This document shows positions 25,644 through 36,200 of a stretch of 47,709 nucleotides of DNA, piece by piece. The DNA is from Bacteroidota bacterium. GTDB taxonomy: Bacteria > Bacteroidota > Bacteroidia > Chitinophagales > Saprospiraceae. Within the stretch, counting starts at the first letter, position 1; each line of letters opens with the position of its first letter. Where the stretch lies: the NCBI GenBank assembly GCA_020160935.1, contig JAIUPL010000013.1, positions 1-47,709 on the forward strand. The letters run 5' to 3'. The notes under the pieces were generated by a model that was given only the letters and a program-made list of their open reading frames with translations, was not told where the DNA came from and did not search any database. The position numbers were made by a program, and so were the translations under genes.

Positions 25644-26735
25644 ATGTTACGACTTGTATTTGCTCTTGTCTTGTTGTTCCACGGCCTCATTCATTTGATG
25701 GGGTTTGCAAAAGCATATAAATACGCAGAAATCAGCCAGTTGACGGGCACCTACTCGCGTGCTGCAGGAGCGCTTTGGTTGTTTAGCGCCCTGTTATTGC
25801 TGGTATCCGCCGGATTGTTCCTATGGGAAAAGGAAATATGGTGGATGCCTGCAATTGCGGGTCTCCTGTTGTCACAAATGCTGATTTTCAGTCAATGGCA
25901 AGATGCGCGTTTCGGCACCATCGCCAACATCATCTTGTTGTTAGGGGTGCTACCGGCATACGGGCAATGGCAGTGGAACCGCATGGTAAACGCTGAAACG
26001 AAAGCATTTTTACCTGTTGGATTGCCTGAATCCAGCGTGCTCACCCGCGAAATGATAGCAGGCATGCCCCCTGTGGTGCAAAAATGGATGGAACGCTCGG
26101 GCGTCATCGGTCGAAAAATGACCCGCCAGGTACATCTCGTACAGACCGGTCGCATGCGCACCAAACCCGACGGCAAATGGATGCCGGTCACGGCGACCCA
26201 GTATTTCACCATACATCAACCCGGATTTTTGTGGACCGCTGATGTGGAAGCAGCACCGTCTGTCGTGTTGAAAGGCCGCGACCTGTACCAGAACGGTCAG
26301 GGGCACATGCTTATCAAGGCATTGGCACTGTTTCCAGTGACGGATGCCAAAGGCGCTACCACCGACCAGGGTTCCCTGTTGCGCTACCTGGCCGAAATAT
26401 GCTGGTTTCCGGATGCCGCTCTCCATGCCTTCATCCAGTGGGAACCCATTGATGACCATTCCGCCAAAGCCACCCTGCGCTATGGCAAGGCAGAAGGCAG
26501 CGGCATTTTTACGTTCGATGAAAATGGTGACATCCGCAGTTTTGAAGCCATGCGGTACTTTAGTCAGAAAAAAGGCGACACCCTCGAAAAATGGTACATC
26601 GATATGGATCCTGCCAGTTTCGAAGTATTCGAAGGCGTCCGAATCCCTACTCGTTCCACTGTTACCTGGAAACTGGCTGAAGGGGACTTTTCGTGGTTTG
26701 AAGTGGAAATCGGGGAAGTGAGGTATGAGTTATGA
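25644..26735 (+). CDS. Membrane protein with DUF6544-like domain
   Basis: 363 residues. Four hydrophobic helices fill residues 1-120 (LFHGLIHLMGFAKAYKYAEI, LWLFSALLLLVSAGLFLW, IAGLLLSQMLIFS, NIILLLGVLPAYG). The soluble C-terminal part has MPPVVQKWMERSGVIG, VHLVQTGRMRTKPDGKWMPVTATQYFTI, PGFLWTADVEAAP and GRDLYQNGQGHM, a pattern I associate with DUF6544/DUF6920-type proteins; function unknown. A Bacteroidota-type promoter may lie just upstream. The last four codons (YEL and TGA) come from a TGAGTTA array, and GGGGAAGTGAG in its 3' end is repeated inverted at the end of the convergent response-regulator gene. Confidence 0.7.
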   Translation: MLRLVFALVLLFHGLIHLMGFAKAYKYAEISQLTGTYSRAAGALWLFSALLLLVSAGLFLWEKEIWWMPAIAGLLLSQMLIFSQWQDARFGTIANIILLLGVLPAYGQWQWNRMVNAETKAFLPVGLPESSVLTREMIAGMPPVVQKWMERSGVIGRKMTRQVHLVQTGRMRTKPDGKWMPVTATQYFTIHQPGFLWTADVEAAPSVVLKGRDLYQNGQGHMLIKALALFPVTDAKGATTDQGSLLRYLAEICWFPDAALHAFIQWEPIDDHSAKATLRYGKAEGSGIFTFDENGDIRSFEAMRYFSQKKGDTLEKWYIDMDPASFEVFEGVRIPTRSTVTWKLAEGDFSWFEVEIGEVRYEL

Positions 26736-26889
26736 GTTATGAGTTATGAGTTATGAGTTATGAGTTATGAGTTATGAGTTATGAGTTATGAGTTATGATG
26801 CTGTACTCATGGCTTTTTTATTAGAGTAGCCAAAAGCAGCGTGAGAAAAACTCATAACTCATAACTCATAACTCATAACTCACTTCCCC
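26712..26889. repeat. TGAGTTA heptamer array palindrome between convergent genes
   Basis: GGGGAAGTGAG (26712-26722) in the DUF6544-like gene is complementary to 26879-26889 in the response-regulator gene. Inside lie about ten left-arm copies of TGAGTTA and about four right-arm copies of TAACTCA. The core has GCTGTACTCATGGC and TTAGAGTAGCCAAAAGCAG, which pair imperfectly. The palindrome therefore reaches into both coding sequences and provides both stop codons. Confidence 0.9.
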
Positions 26890-27638
26890 ATCCACTCTTT
26901 AAACGCATCTACTTTTTCCCGGCTGATCAGGATGTCTTCGTTGTTCAGGGGGGCGTTCAGGATCACTTTCAGGCGGCTGTTGGAGTAGGCAGTAGCGTTT
27001 TTGATGGCATCGAGGGGAGTGATGTATTGCCGATTGATGCGAAAAAAAAGTTCAGGGTTCAGCAAATCTTCCAGTTGTTCAAGGGTATAGTCGATCACAT
27101 ATTTTCGGCCATTGCGATGGCGGAGCCAGACCACCTTGTTTTCTCCGAAAAAATACTCCACATCCCGGACGTCGATGCTGCTGAGGGTGTCGCCAATTTT
27201 TACCATAAAACGGTTTTTAAATCGATTGGGCCGGATGGTTTCCATCATGTTCCGAATCAGGTCGGCGTCCACAAGCGGCGCCCCGCGCAGGGTTCGTAGT
27301 TTGGAAAATGCCTGAGCGAGGTCTTCTTGCGATACAGGTTTCAGCAGGTAATCCACACTGTTGACTTTGAATGCTTTCAGTGCATAGGCATCGTATGCGG
27401 TTGTAAAGATGACCGGACAAGTCACTTTTACCTGTTCAAATATTTCAAAACTCAAGCCGTCAGCCAACTGTACATCGAAAAACGCCAGGTCGGGCATGGG
27501 ATTGGCTTGTAGCCAGCCTATGGCCGCTTTTACCGAATCCAGCGTGGCCACTACCTCGATGGATGGATCCACCCGGGGAAGTTTCGACAGGAGGCCCCAG
27601 GCGGCCAGGTCTTCGTCTTCGATGATGATAACGCGCAT
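26880..27638 (-). CDS. LytTR-family response regulator
   Basis: 252 residues. The receiver domain has acidic pocket EDED (7-10), phosphoacceptor Asp55 in AFFDVQLADG, the Thr/Ser in FTTAYDAYALKAF and the Lys in DYLLKPVS. The C-terminal LytTR DNA-binding domain includes FMVKIGDTLSSIDVRDVEYFFGENKVVWLRHRNGRKYVIDYTLEQLEDLL and FFRINRQYITPLDAIKN. Partner of the LytS-type kinase upstream. Its ATG lies directly next to a TGATGAA array and its TGA stop in a TGAGTTA array, so it is flanked by two different arrays. Confidence 0.95.
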   Translation of the reverse strand: MRVIIIEDEDLAAWGLLSKLPRVDPSIEVVATLDSVKAAIGWLQANPMPDLAFFDVQLADGLSFEIFEQVKVTCPVIFTTAYDAYALKAFKVNSVDYLLKPVSQEDLAQAFSKLRTLRGAPLVDADLIRNMMETIRPNRFKNRFMVKIGDTLSSIDVRDVEYFFGENKVVWLRHRNGRKYVIDYTLEQLEDLLNPELFFRINRQYITPLDAIKNATAYSNSRLKVILNAPLNNEDILISREKVDAFKEWMGK

Positions 27639-27640
27639 GG

Positions 27641-28843
<1,203 letters not shown>

Positions 28844-28862
28844 GACTGCAATGTTAACCAAT

Positions 28863-29504
28863 TTACTTCTTACTCACCTGTTCCAGAAAATAGGCATTGG
28901 TTTCTTTTCCCCAGAAAGGCATGAGTTCTGCTACCGATTGCTGCCCGTATAATGCTGCCGCTTTTTCAAAAAACGGTTTGGCACGATCGGCGCCACCGCC
29001 AAAGAATTCAGGCATATTCATCGTGTACATGCCTTGCAAAAACGGTGCGCGCGGATTTTGGGGGTTGAGTGCAGCGGCTTTGCCCAGTTCGGCAAAAACC
29101 TGCCCGCTCAGTTCCTGCCCTTTCACCATCGGATTTTCCGACACGCGCGCAATCAGGATATATGCCTGCATGACAGCCACTTCCGATTCGTTGGGCGCCA
29201 GCGCTTTGGCTTTGTCCAGACTCGCCTGAGCAGCATCAACGATTTCCAGGGCCTTGGCCGGATTTTCTTTCAACAGGTTGAAAGCAGCCGATAACTGGCT
29301 GAACGCAGCATAGTATGCCGGAAGCCATTCTTTGGGCTCTGCCGATGCAATGCGAGCAAAACTGTTGGCAGCCTCCAGTTGCCGATCGCTCGTTTTGGCG
29401 GAATCCAGTTGTGTGATGGCTTTTTTCATCGCACTGATGTATTTGGCATTTTGAGCGGAAAGGGAAGCACTGGTAAGGAGTAGGAGAAAGAGGAGGTTTT
29501 TCAT
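28863..29504 (-). CDS. Exported TPR-like protein of a two-component operon
   Basis: 213 residues from the ATG at 29504, chosen because it opens a signal peptide (MKNLLFLLLLTSASLSAQ). The frame is open upstream through the array but encodes only SSFIIHH repeats there. The mature part is alpha-helical with TPR-like features (YISAMKKAITQLDSAKT, AFNLLKENPAKALEIVDAAQASLDKAKALAPNESEVAV, LGKAAALNPQNPRAPFLQGMYTM, FFEKAAALYG). It is followed by the LytS kinase after 19 bases, so it may be the periplasmic input component, which is inference. The 5' leader consists of a TGATGAA array. Confidence 0.75.
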   Translation of the reverse strand: MKNLLFLLLLTSASLSAQNAKYISAMKKAITQLDSAKTSDRQLEAANSFARIASAEPKEWLPAYYAAFSQLSAAFNLLKENPAKALEIVDAAQASLDKAKALAPNESEVAVMQAYILIARVSENPMVKGQELSGQVFAELGKAAALNPQNPRAPFLQGMYTMNMPEFFGGGADRAKPFFEKAAALYGQQSVAELMPFWGKETNAYFLEQVSKK

Positions 29505-29506
29505 AG

Positions 29507-29722
<216 letters not shown>

Positions 29723-29724
29723 CC

Positions 29725-30663
29725 TTGTCCACTCAACGCCATACCGATCTTATCCGTGCCGAGGCCCACAGGCTGGGCTTCGAATTTGTGGGGTTTGCGC
29801 GGGCTGAACGGCTGGACGAGGAGGCGCGGCGACTGGAGCAGTGGCTGCAGCAGGGAGCCCACGGGCGTATGTCGTACATGGAAAACCATTTCGACATGCG
29901 GGTCGACCCTACCCTGCTGGTGCCGGGTGCAAAAACAGTTATTTGCCTGACATTCAATTATTTCAATCCGGAAAAGCAAGAGGATGTGGAAGCGCCCAAA
30001 ATTGCTTCCTATGCGTATGGTGAAGATTATCACCATGTGGTAAAAGACAAATTGAAGGCACTGCTGGCTTATATGCAGGCGGAAATCGGGCAGATAGATG
30101 GCCGTTGTTTTGTCGACTCAGCGCCCGTCATGGAGCGCGAATGGGCTCAACGCGCCGGGCTCGGCTGGAATGGCCGCAACACCCTCACCATTCACCCCAA
30201 ACGGGGTTCTTTTTTCTTTCTGGCAGAAATTATCTGCGACCTGCCGCTGGTGTACGACGACCCCATGCGCGACCACTGCGGCACCTGCCGGCGCTGTATT
30301 GATGCCTGCCCAACGGATGCCATCGCACCCGAAGGTTATTTTCTGGATGCATCCAAGTGCATTTCCTACCTCACCATCGAATTGCGCGATCAGATTCCCC
30401 ATGAATTTCGCGGTCAAATGGACAACTGGATGTTCGGCTGCGACATTTGCCAGGATGTGTGTCCCTGGAATCGTTTCGCTCAACGGCACAACGAACCTGC
30501 CTTCGAGCCGCACCCCGATTTGTTGCAAATGACCCGCCGCGACTGGCAGGAACTCACCGCCGAGGTTTTTGGTAAAGTTTTTAAAAAATCGGCTGTAAAA
30601 CGGGTAAAATGGGAAGGGCTGAAAAGGAATATGGATTTTTTGGGAGTGGTGAGTGGTGAGTAG
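29725..30663 (+). CDS. queG: Epoxyqueuosine reductase QueG
   Basis: Cobalamin- and Fe-S-dependent enzyme of the last step of queuosine tRNA modification. Two [4Fe-4S] motifs are present: CGTCRRCIDACP and CDICQDVCPWN. DSAPVMEREWAQRAGLGWNGRNTL carries the catalytic Asp and the cobalamin-contact region. About 312 residues from the TTG at 29725; no ATG is available, and a GTG at 29680 would need translation through the heptamer array. It is shorter than E. coli QueG because the C-terminal HEAT-like part is absent, as in many Bacteroidota. The terminal VVSGE and TAG are encoded by a GTGAGTR array. Confidence 0.93.
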   Translation: MSTQRHTDLIRAEAHRLGFEFVGFARAERLDEEARRLEQWLQQGAHGRMSYMENHFDMRVDPTLLVPGAKTVICLTFNYFNPEKQEDVEAPKIASYAYGEDYHHVVKDKLKALLAYMQAEIGQIDGRCFVDSAPVMEREWAQRAGLGWNGRNTLTIHPKRGSFFFLAEIICDLPLVYDDPMRDHCGTCRRCIDACPTDAIAPEGYFLDASKCISYLTIELRDQIPHEFRGQMDNWMFGCDICQDVCPWNRFAQRHNEPAFEPHPDLLQMTRRDWQELTAEVFGKVFKKSAVKRVKWEGLKRNMDFLGVVSGE

Positions 30664-30752
30664 TGAGTAGTGAGTGGTGAGTAGTGAGTGATAAGCCAAG
30701 GGAAACCCTACTCACTACTCACCACTCACTACTCACCACTCACCACTCATAA
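30646..30752. repeat. GTGAGTR heptamer array palindrome between convergent genes
   Basis: GTGAGTG/GTGAGTA units on the left, CACTCAC/TACTCAC units on the right, with a short core (ATAAGCCAAGGGAAACC). The left arm supplies the queG TAG, the right arm borders a TGAGTTA-like unit that supplies the TGA of the RibD-like gene. No TAGAGT motif was found here. Confidence 0.9.
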
Positions 30753-31307
30753 CTCATACCTCACAACTGCTATTCCGCATTCAAACGCTTTCGCTTCCAC
30801 CAGTTTCAGGTTCAGTTTTTGTTCCAGTCCCTGAAAAATAGGCATGCCTTGGCCGATGGCGGTGGGATTGACGAACAGAAAAAACTGATCGATCAGGCCG
30901 TGCTGAATGAGGCTGGTCACAAATTTACCGCCACCATAGACTATTATATCACCACCGGGTTGTTGTTTCAGGGCTGTCACTTCTTCTACCAGATCGCCAT
31001 GGGCCAGTGTGGTATGTGCCCAGGAATGCTCGTGAAGAATATGGGTAAAAACCACTTTCGGCGTTTCATGGAATTTCCGGGAAATGGCGTCGGAAGTATC
31101 GGGATTGGTAGCGAGTCCGGCCCAGTGATCGATAAAACCCTGTGCCAGCACGCGGCCCAGCAGGATGGTGTCGATGGGTTCGGTGAGCGCGCCGACGTAT
31201 GATTTGAGGGCTTCATCCCAGTTCCAGGTCATCCAGTCCATTTCGCTGTTGGGGCCGGCGATAAAACCGTCGATTGAGATTTGTACTTGCAGTTTAAGTT
31301 TTCGCAT
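30747..31307 (-). CDS. RibD C-terminal/DHFR-like reductase family protein
   Basis: 186 residues. The fold is that of the dihydrofolate-reductase-like C-terminal domain of RibD: MRKLKLQVQISIDGFIAGP at the start, TILLGRVLAQGF, TPKVVFTH and GGDIIVYGGGKFVTSLIQHGLIDQFFLFVNPTAIGQGMPIF. Small stand-alone members are common and act on unknown substrates, so riboflavin synthesis should not be assumed. It is the last gene of a DoxX-VOC-RibD-like operon with short spacers. The C-terminal YEL* comes from array sequence. Confidence 0.85.
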   Translation of the reverse strand: MRKLKLQVQISIDGFIAGPNSEMDWMTWNWDEALKSYVGALTEPIDTILLGRVLAQGFIDHWAGLATNPDTSDAISRKFHETPKVVFTHILHEHSWAHTTLAHGDLVEEVTALKQQPGGDIIVYGGGKFVTSLIQHGLIDQFFLFVNPTAIGQGMPIFQGLEQKLNLKLVEAKAFECGIAVVRYEL

Positions 31308-31325
31308 GATTAGGTTATTGTAAAA

Positions 31326-31736
31326 TTAAGGATTTTGAGGAATGGCAGTTGCATCCAGGAACATCACTTCCCACTGGTGGCCGTCGAGGTCGGCAAAACT
31401 GTGCTGATACATCCAACCGTAGTCCTGCGGGTCGGCGTAGGTGGTGGCGCCGGATTCGAGCGCTTTTTTCACCATCGTATCTACCGCTTCGCGGCTGGGC
31501 AGTTCGATAGCCAGCAGGACTTCTGTGGTTTTGTGGGCGTCGGAAATTGCTTTTTTGGTGAATTGAGCAAACTTCGGATGCGTCAGCAGCATGGCGTAGA
31601 TCGTGTCCGACATGATCATACAGGTAGCCGTTTCATCGGTAAATTGCGGGTTGAAGGTAAATCCGAGGTGGGTGAAAAACGCGATGGATTTTTGAATGTC
31701 CTGAACTGGGAGGTTGACAAATATTTTGTTTACCAT
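31326..31736 (-). CDS. VOC (glyoxalase/bleomycin-resistance) superfamily protein
   Basis: 136 residues from the ATG at 31736 (MVNKIFVNLPVQDIQKSIAFF). VOC features: N-terminal beta strand and helix (QDIQKSIAFFTHLGFTFNP), a mid-chain TEVLLAIELPSREAVDTMVKKALESGA and a C-terminal DYGWMYQHSFADLDGHQWEVMFLD. In Bacteroidota such proteins are often annotated as lactoylglutathione-lyase-like or YaeR-like, without known substrate. The gene lies 18 bases upstream of the RibD-like gene and 62 bases downstream of DoxX. Confidence 0.85.
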   Translation of the reverse strand: MVNKIFVNLPVQDIQKSIAFFTHLGFTFNPQFTDETATCMIMSDTIYAMLLTHPKFAQFTKKAISDAHKTTEVLLAIELPSREAVDTMVKKALESGATTYADPQDYGWMYQHSFADLDGHQWEVMFLDATAIPQNP

Positions 31737-31798
31737 GACTTTTAATGTTATGCAATGAAGAGTTTGTTGTGTAATCTGTGGGGCAAGAATCCCCTTTA

Positions 31799-32182
31799 TC
31801 AGGCTGGCACTACCTGAAATGCTTCCTGTTTTTTGTGGTATTGTACATAAGAAACGGCAAGAATGCCCAGGAGTACCAGCGGAAAAATAGTTTGGCCGCT
31901 GAAACCATCCACTGCCCAGTGTGAAACCGCGGCAGCAATGAAGGTGATGCCGAAGCCTGCATAGGCCCACTCCTTCACCCGTGCCGGAGCCGCCGGTAAA
32001 ATGAGCGCCAGTGCTCCAATGACTTTAAAAACGGTGAGCATCACCCGAAAGTAGTCGGGATAGCCCAGGTGGCGAATTCCGTCGATGGCCAGTTGGGTGT
32101 TGGAGGTGAGCGCAGGCATCACACCTTCCCAGAGAAAAATCAGGCCGGTTGTAGTCCAGTATGCGATATTTGCTTTTTTCAT
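31799..32182 (-). CDS. DoxX-like four-helix membrane protein
   Basis: 127 residues from the ATG at 32182. Four membrane helices: IAYWTTTGLIFLWEGVMPAL, YFRVMLTVFKVIGALALILP, WAYAGFGITFIAAAVSHWAV and IFPLVLLGILAVSYVQY. The pattern follows the DoxX_2 subgroup; the molecular function is not established. It heads the small operon with the VOC and RibD-like genes and diverges from the aldolase gene. Confidence 0.85.
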   Translation of the reverse strand: MKKANIAYWTTTGLIFLWEGVMPALTSNTQLAIDGIRHLGYPDYFRVMLTVFKVIGALALILPAAPARVKEWAYAGFGITFIAAAVSHWAVDGFSGQTIFPLVLLGILAVSYVQYHKKQEAFQVVPA

Positions 32183-32412
32183 GGCAGAGCGTTTTGTTGA
32201 TGATGGGATGATACCCGTTGTTGTTGTTTCGTTTTGTAATCTGATGGATGATACAAAAGTACGGGCTGATTCCGCCACGCCGTGAGTGGCTAATCCGACA
32301 ATAGAAGTGGGCTATCGCGACATATTTTGTTTTGAAAATAAGCAAAGGCTTTCAAAATACACCCAAAAAAGGGCATTTGCGTCACCCATACGGGGCAATT
32401 ACGCCATTTTTT

Positions 32413-32463
32413 GTTTCACCTCTCACTTCTCTCACTTCTCACTTCTCACCTCTCACCTCTATA
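32413..32463. repeat. Single-arm CACYTCT heptamer array upstream of the aldolase gene
   Basis: CACCTCTCACTTCTCTCACT and further copies lead to within a few bases of the aldolase ATG at 32467. No inverted arm was found. Same unit as 18838-18871 and 21768-21809. Confidence 0.65.
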
Positions 32464-32466
32464 TCC

Positions 32467-33111
32467 ATGCGCGCCCACGTCTACCAAACCTTTCGCACCT
32501 CCCGCATCATCCCTTTGTTTTATCACCCCGATCCGGAAACAGCCTGGCAGGTGGCAGCCGCCTGTTACCGCGGCGGGGCGCAGGTACTGGAATTTACCCA
32601 CCGGGGGGTCTTTGCACATGAGGTATTTGCTGAATTAAAAAAACGTGCCCGCCGCAATCTGCCCGGCCTGCTCATCGGCGCTGGCTCCATACAGGATGCT
32701 GGCACTGCATCGCTGTACATCAATATGGGCGCCGATTTCATCATCACGCCGCTGCTGCGGGAAGACGTTATTCTGACCTGCAACCGGCGCAAAGTGGCGG
32801 TGTTGCCGGGTGTGTCTACTTCATCGGAAATAGGCCGGGCAGAAGAATTGGGTGCCGAAATAGTAAAAATTGCGCCGGGAGAAGTGCTGGGCCCCGCTTT
32901 TCTAAAGGCCCACCTCGGCCCTTGCCCCTGGACGGAAGCCATGATTTCCGGCGGCGTATCGACCGATGCGGAAAACCTGAAGAGTTGGTTTGACGCCGGG
33001 GCTGTTTGTGTGGGTTTGGGATCGAAGTTGATTTTAAGGGAGGTGATGGATAAGCAAGACTGGTCGGGGTTGGAAGCGAGAGTTAGGGAAGTTATGAGTT
33101 ATGAGTTATGA
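32467..33111 (+). CDS. eda: KDPG/KHG aldolase family (Entner-Doudoroff-type aldolase)
   Basis: 214 residues from the ATG at 32467. Cleaves 2-keto-3-deoxy-6-phosphogluconate and/or 4-hydroxy-2-oxoglutarate to pyruvate and an aldehyde through a Schiff base. Class I active-site residues are Glu42 in VLEFTHRG and Lys134 in IVKIAPGE; GADFIITPLL, PGVSTSSEIGRAEELGAE and PCPWTEAMISGGVS match the Bacteroidota branch. No other Entner-Doudoroff gene is adjacent. The final residues EVMSYEL and the TGA are encoded by the array palindrome, so the C terminus differs from a typical family member. Confidence 0.9.
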   Translation: MRAHVYQTFRTSRIIPLFYHPDPETAWQVAAACYRGGAQVLEFTHRGVFAHEVFAELKKRARRNLPGLLIGAGSIQDAGTASLYINMGADFIITPLLREDVILTCNRRKVAVLPGVSTSSEIGRAEELGAEIVKIAPGEVLGPAFLKAHLGPCPWTEAMISGGVSTDAENLKSWFDAGAVCVGLGSKLILREVMDKQDWSGLEARVREVMSYEL

Positions 33112-33203
33112 GTTATGAGTTTTACGCACTTTTCTTTTGGCTTCTCCAATTGTGTGGCAGAAAGCAACGTGCGTAAAACTCATAACTCATAACTCCCTAA
33201 CTC
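33080..33203. repeat. TGAGTTA heptamer array palindrome reaching into the aldolase gene
   Basis: GAGTTAGGGA (33080-33089), inside the aldolase coding sequence, pairs with TCCCTAACTC (33194-33203). Inside are TGAGTTA units and their complements. The core is GAGTTTTACGCAC ... GTGCGTAAAACTC with CTTTTGGCTTCTCCAAT between, which resembles the reversed core of 26712-26889. Converges with the M36 protease, whose TGA stop follows. Confidence 0.9.
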
Positions 33204-33208
33204 ATCAC

Positions 33209-36200
33209 TCACCGAATCACTACCTTCCTCGCCCCTACACCCGCTGCATTTTCCAGGCGCACCATATACACGCCGGCAGGCACTTGCTGCACGTCGAGGG
33301 TGAGCAACTGGCCTTCTGACAAGCCGTTGACAGAGCGGGTGAGCACGACCCGACCGTCGGCGGCCACAAGGGTGGCACGCACGTCGCCGCTCAGGGCCTG
33401 ACTCGTGCTCAGGTGCAGCAGGTCGTCGGCCGGGTTGGGCTGGGCAACGAGGCCGAGTGCATTGGCGGCAATTACGTCCTGAGTGCCCACAATGGCTGGC
33501 TGCACGATCACGCCGCGTTCTTTGGCTACAGCGCAGGCGGAGTTGCTGCCATCGGCCGTCACACAAGCCTGGCTGTTGTAATTCAGCATATCAAGCACTT
33601 CCACTTCATCCACTAACCAGGCGTCGCCCGGGTTGGCGGTGTTGTCGTCGGTAGCAAAACGGAAACGGATGGTGACTTCCTCGCCAGCGTAGTCGCTGAT
33701 GTCAAAATACGATTGAAGCCAGCCGTTGGAATTGCCGGAGAAAGCGCTGAGGTAAGGGATGCCGAAGGTCGAATACTGCACAGACGCCGGGTAGGAATTG
33801 CGGAACACCTTCTCAGGAGTGAACCGACGCCAGTTCACATCATCTATTTTCTTGATTTCCAGGATACCTGCATCAGCCGATTTTTCGGTGTTGTAGCGGT
33901 GCCAGAAGCGCAGCACGGGCTGGTTGCCGCTGACTACAAAACTCTGGAACGGCGTTTCCAGGGTAAAATCGCTCACTTCTGCCAGGCTGTTTGCTTTCCA
34001 TGCGCTCGGCCCAACAAGGCTCTCCGCCGATTGCAGGCTGAAATACTGATTGCCGTCGAGGGCCAGCGAAATCCAGTTTTCATCCGTATCCATCGGGTCG
34101 CGGAACTGGCGCTGGGAGCCTACACCTTCGGCGCTTTTGGCCGTGTAAGTAAGTTCGCGTGACTGCCCGGCAGGCACCGAACCCAGGTTCCAGGTAATAA
34201 CACCGTTGCTGAACGTGCCGCCATTGGACGCCGAGAGGAAAAAGAGTCCGTCGGGCAGTTCGTCCGTCACGATTGTATTTACCGTGGCTTCTTCGCGGTG
34301 GTTAATGACCGTAATTTTGAAAGAAACCTCCTCGCCTGGTTCGATCAGAGGCGTAGTGGTTTCTTTTTTGATTTTCAGTTCCTTGATGCAATACGGAATC
34401 GGGTCGAAATTTTCCACCCCGTCGGTATCTTCCATGGCAGAGCCCTGGCTGGCGCCCACGCCCAGGCCGCGGCGCGCAAAAACGTCCATGATGAGGCAAG
34501 TATCCACGCCTTCGTAGTTCAGCAGGTCGGCCAGTACAATCGCATCGCGGCCGTCTACAAAGCCCGGATCGCAGGGTTGAATTTTCATGCCATCGATGAC
34601 CAGTTGAAGGGCACGCGCGTTGCCACTGTTGGCATTGTTGATATCGGCATCGTAGCCATATTTTTCCACCATGGCCCAGTAAAGATCCCACAGCATTGAA
34701 GTCCAGATTTCTCCTTTCTGGTGCGGGAACTGCTGGGTAGGGTCGCCTGTAACGGCAGGCGTGAGCGCTACCCAGGAGTATGTTTGAGGGTTGATCGACA
34801 TATCGGTGGAGTACGCGTAGCGGCGAATACCACGGCCGTCATTGCCCTGGCGCTGCACATAGGTACCGATGCCACGCTTCTGACCGGCCACGTCGCCGGG
34901 GCGGATGGTGGTAGCGAGGGTAAAGAAATCGCTCCAGCCTTCACCCATTTGTTCTTCATTGGTAAGGCAATCTGCCGTGGAAGGGCCGCCCGTCAGTCGG
35001 TTACTGATGCCGTGGGTGTATTCGTGGGCAATGATGCCGTTGTCGAAATCGCCGTCGAGTCGTTCCGGGCCACTCACCGGCGGCACTACAATCGATGCGT
35101 TCAGGGAAATGCCGGTGAAAGGTTTGAGCAGGTCGCAGTCCGATTTTTTCAGCATAATGATCGGGAAGTTATTGACGCCCGAGCCGCCCATCGGAATAAC
35201 GTCTTCTTCAAAATTGCAGACGATACAAGCGACAGCGCCCGCCTGCTGTGCTTTTTGGGCTTTTTGTACAAAGGTGCAATCGCCACGGTCTACCATGACA
35301 ATTTTACCAGCCAGGCTCACAGTGTAGTCGCCGCAGCCCTGAGCAGATGTTTCAGCGCCGCTTCCGTCGTCGGCCAGCACCACATCACCTGTAAATGGAA
35401 CGCTGCCAATGGTAGCCCCCCAGCCAGAAGAAGTGCCGACGGAATACGTGCCGGAAATGGCTGCCGGTGCATTGACCGTGAGCAGTTTTCCGCCCTGACG
35501 GTTCCATTTGTACATCTGCATCCTGCCGGAAAAGCCGTCGGGTGTAGGCACGAAATTGGCATTATCTACCCCCGAGCCATCCAGTGCTTCGGCCATTACG
35601 GGGTCGCCTTCGTTGCCGCCCCGGCCAAAGTTGTTTGCCTGATAATTGCCTGCATCCTCATCAAAACCAAAGCGATACGAGATGTCGTGCATCTTGTTGG
35701 TCATGTAAAACAGGTTGGTAATGGCGGCACTTCGGTTGCTTTCGGGTTCGAGATTCGGATCGAAAGGGAAATTAAAAACGCCGTTGCTGCCCTGGGCCGA
35801 TTCAATTGGAGAACCATTGTTGTCGTTGGCACTGTCTTCGTACGCCCAGGCGTTGTTGCCACGCGTATACGTGTATTCGGGTCCGGGCACACCGTCCACA
35901 TCCAGCCAGCCGAAAGGCGAGGCTGCGGGATCGGCGGGATTCAGCAGCAGTTCACGGCTGCCATGTGAAGGACTTTCCGCAGGCAAAGGGAAAACGTTGT
36001 AGGTTTCATCGTTTTCATTGAGGGTTGAAGATGCAGTTGCAGGAGCATCCACCTGATCTTCGCAGTCGGCCGCTTCATCGCTACCGCTGTGCGCATGGCC
36101 CGCCTGGCAGTACACCGTACGGTTGTGTTTGCTCAGGATCAGGCCCGTTTGTGCATCCACACGCATGCTCCACACATCGGAAGTATTGGCCTGGGCAATG